DNA of 7,742 nt from CAIRTT01 sp046075665 (lineage in GTDB: Bacteria > Armatimonadota > Armatimonadia > Armatimonadales > Armatimonadaceae): positions 1 through 7,742 of the forward strand of contig JBJTQN010000140.1 in the NCBI GenBank assembly GCA_046075665.1, given 5' to 3'. The translations under genes and the position numbers were made by a program. Shown in pieces: positions 6,257-7,742 of this stretch. The notes beneath the pieces were generated by a model. It saw nothing but the letters and a program-made list of their open reading frames with translations. It made no database searches and had not been told where the DNA came from. Within the stretch, counting starts at the first letter, position 1. Every line of letters begins with the position of its first letter.

Positions 6257-7201
6257 ATGTTGCTCACCTATCCTGATGTCCAGCACAACATGCTCATTGC
6301 TCCAGCGCAGACGCGAAGTGGCGATTCGATGTCGGGGCTAGCCTGGTCTCCACGTCCAATGGGGGCAAGTGTCTTGCCGAAAAATGTCCGAGAGGGCGGG
6401 ATTCAGTTTGATGTTGCATCCAATCTCGGGTGGCATGGTGGTCCACTTGCCAGCCTGCGTCAGGATAACGAAATTCACCGCATTAGGGCTGCTACTCGAC
6501 TTTGCGCCGCTGGATTTGACGCATCATTTTCGCTAGAAGCATCCTCTCGGAACGGTGGCTTTATGGACCCGCTTGTGCGCTTCTGGCATAGTGCCGTGAT
6601 TCCGTATACAGACCCAGTCCTTGGTGTGCCGCCTGATGGTCGGCATGACCTGATGTGGAAGAGTGCCGGTGAAACGTATACAGCGGGTGCATCAGGGTGG
6701 CGTATTCATCGGGCAGAACTCGGTTTTCGAACAACTCCGGTGCGCGGCTTGGCAATTGGGTTGGTTTCGAAATTCCCGCTTGCAAGCGGCAACCTAATGG
6801 AACGTGGGGGAATCGACACCGCGGTAACGGCTGCAGCATCCAGAGCGGTTGGCCCGTGGCAGCTGACTTGGGAAGGCCAAAATGTGACTGCGGGGCATCA
6901 TGGTGATTATCTGGGCGGAATAAAACTTGCCAGGTCGTGGGGAAGCCAAGTTTTCCATGTTGGGAGGATGGTAACGGACCGGTGGGCTTTTGGTTGTCAA
7001 TACGAAGACATGGATGCCGGCTTAACCTTTGGGTTGCCGTATTCAGGAAACAAGCGCCGACAAATGACGTTCACTATTCGGACAAAGCTGTCACAGAGTA
7101 ATATTGCCGAGTTGTCAGTTTCAGAAAATGTCCGGCCATTTCGGACGACTCCCTATGTGTCCGATGTCATTTTCACGCTGGCATTTCGACAGTTTCGGTA
7201 A
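6257..7201 (+). CDS. DUF3187-like predicted outer-membrane beta-barrel protein
   Basis: A 314-aa protein of unknown function. It resembles DUF3187 proteins: an early GASVLPKNVREGGIQFDVAS (36-55), the marker stretch RNGGFMDPLVRFWH (98-111) followed by PPDGRHDL (125-132), GLAIGLVSKFPL (164-175), and a closing run of alternating strands with ELSVSENV (285-292) and DVIFTLAF (303-310). The family is predicted to form outer-membrane barrels. Here no signal peptide is visible at the N-terminus, and a TAG at 6245-6247 blocks any longer start in this frame. The start is uncertain: ATG 6257 has GGAG (6251-6254) only 2 nt away, TTG 6260 has the same GGAG at a better 5 nt, and ATG 6290 is a third option. 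None restores a signal peptide. The protein may have lost its leader, may be frameshifted near its start, or may not be exported. Family call moderate, reading frame secure. Confidence 0.7.
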   Translation: MLLTYPDVQHNMLIAPAQTRSGDSMSGLAWSPRPMGASVLPKNVREGGIQFDVASNLGWHGGPLASLRQDNEIHRIRAATRLCAAGFDASFSLEASSRNGGFMDPLVRFWHSAVIPYTDPVLGVPPDGRHDLMWKSAGETYTAGASGWRIHRAELGFRTTPVRGLAIGLVSKFPLASGNLMERGGIDTAVTAAASRAVGPWQLTWEGQNVTAGHHGDYLGGIKLARSWGSQVFHVGRMVTDRWAFGCQYEDMDAGLTFGLPYSGNKRRQMTFTIRTKLSQSNIAELSVSENVRPFRTTPYVSDVIFTLAFRQFR

Positions 7202-7285
7202 TTTTTGACCGCTAATAAAATATTTCACCCCATTGTGGAGCATGTCTTAGCAGGTACTTCTGGTTCGTGTGCCTGAATTACTAAA

Positions 7286-7742
7286 ATGAACTCGGATTGC
7301 TTTCTGCAAGGTAAATCGTGGTTACGGGCGCTAGGTACAGTACTAACGCTTTTGATGATCGTGGGACCAGCATTCTCGCGCTCTATAGAGCTAATAAAAG
7401 GTAAGCACATCGTCTTTTTGGCTGGAACAAAGAGCCATGGTCCTGGCGATCATGAATACGAGCAGGCGTGCCGCCTGCTCGCCCGGACGCTTCGCGCACA
7501 TGATACGTCTCTGAAGACAACGGTCGTCCCATACGGCTGGCCGGAAGACCCTAAGCTCCTGGAAACCGCCGATAGCATTGTCGTTTATGCCGATGGCTCA
7601 GACCACAATCGTTCGGATCATCCATTGCTGCATCCCGGGCGAATGGAAGTCATTAAGAAACAAATGCAGCGAGATTGTGGATTTGTAACGCTTCACTACG
7701 CGACGTTTGCTCCTCTTGGTGTGGATGGTGACCGTTATCTTG
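7286..7742 (+). CDS. ThuA-like domain protein, secreted, N-terminal part; 3' end outside window
   Basis: The frame is open from ATG 7286 to the right edge, 152 residues visible. The ATG is the first start after an in-frame TGA at 7274-7276; no Shine-Dalgarno is evident. The N-terminus is a typical signal peptide: Lys10 and Arg14, then hydrophobic ALGTVLTLLMIVGPAF (15-30) with likely cleavage around Ala29-Ser33, so export by Sec is expected. The mature part begins KGKHIVFLAGTKSHGPGDHE (38-57), followed by GWPEDPK (84-90), ADSIVVYADGSDHN (95-108), DHPLL (111-115) and CGFVTLHYATFAP (131-143). These are the landmarks of ThuA-like (class I glutamine amidotransferase-like fold) proteins common in Planctomycetota and relatives, where they are often large modular secreted proteins tied to sugar metabolism by context. 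Catalytic activity is not established for this group. Domains further downstream cannot be seen. Confidence 0.9.
   Translation, partial: MNSDCFLQGKSWLRALGTVLTLLMIVGPAFSRSIELIKGKHIVFLAGTKSHGPGDHEYEQACRLLARTLRAHDTSLKTTVVPYGWPEDPKLLETADSIVVYADGSDHNRSDHPLLHPGRMEVIKKQMQRDCGFVTLHYATFAPLGVDGDRYL

Noticed and set aside
2814..7276. In-frame stop codons exactly 12 nt upstream of four starts (MFS, dehydrogenase, DUF3187-like, ThuA-like) as a deliberate signal
   Set aside because: Three of these are explained by the shared GGTAG motif and the fourth is a TGA; short upstream open stretches are common and the other starts do not follow the rule.
7202..7285. AT-rich TTGACC ... TAATAAAATATTT stretch before the ThuA-like gene as a promoter or terminator
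   Set aside because: TTGACC (7205-7210) has no -10 at an acceptable distance, and no stem precedes the AT-rich run; the similarity is too weak to annotate.
1..7742. Mobile element, CRISPR, phage or defence system
   Set aside because: No transposase, integrase, long terminal repeats, regular spacer repeats, nuclease or toxin-like genes are present; every large frame is accounted for by metabolic, transport or envelope genes.

Overview
The window looks like a chromosomal segment of a Gram-negative-type bacterium from the Planctomycetota / Verrucomicrobiota / Armatimonadota neighbourhood. Two edge genes support this: a DUF1553 (PSD1) protein on the left and a ThuA-like protein with its own signal peptide on the right. 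Both families are heavily expanded in those phyla. The phylum cannot be fixed further from sequence reading alone. Base composition looks moderate and even, genes are closely packed, and only one start (the NRAMP-type gene) has a strong Shine-Dalgarno sequence.

Layout, left to right: (1) 1-879, C-terminal part of a DUF1553 protein, running in from the left edge. (2) 964-2238, an NRAMP/SLC11-superfamily transporter whose metal-site residues depart from the classical Mn/Fe transporters and resemble the NRAMP-related Mg2+ transporter type. (3) 2239-2825, a low-density stretch with one small unrecognised ORF (2397-2687) and short inverted repeats. (4) 2826-4842, a two-gene operon: a 12-TM TetA-like MFS exporter overlapping by 11 nt a DUF2993/LmeA-like predicted lipoprotein. 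(5) 4854-6221 on the minus strand, an NAD(P)-dependent aldehyde dehydrogenase with intact catalytic residues, converging on the lipoprotein gene across 11 nt. (6) 6257-7201, a DUF3187-like predicted outer-membrane barrel protein, divergent from the dehydrogenase across 35 nt and apparently lacking a signal peptide. (7) 7286-7742, the N-terminal part of a secreted ThuA-like protein, running off the right edge.

The only pair whose order argues for a shared job is MFS plus lipoprotein: an inner-membrane exporter coupled to a possible lipid-binding lipoprotein, which recalls the mycobacterial P55/LprG arrangement. The other genes look like independent units. I found no mobile element, CRISPR array, rRNA/tRNA or phage signature. 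The window is mostly ordinary, and the points most worth checking are the transporter ion site, the MFS-lipoprotein pair, the symmetric divergent start region at 6221-6257, and a GGTAG-N9-ATG arrangement shared by three starts.
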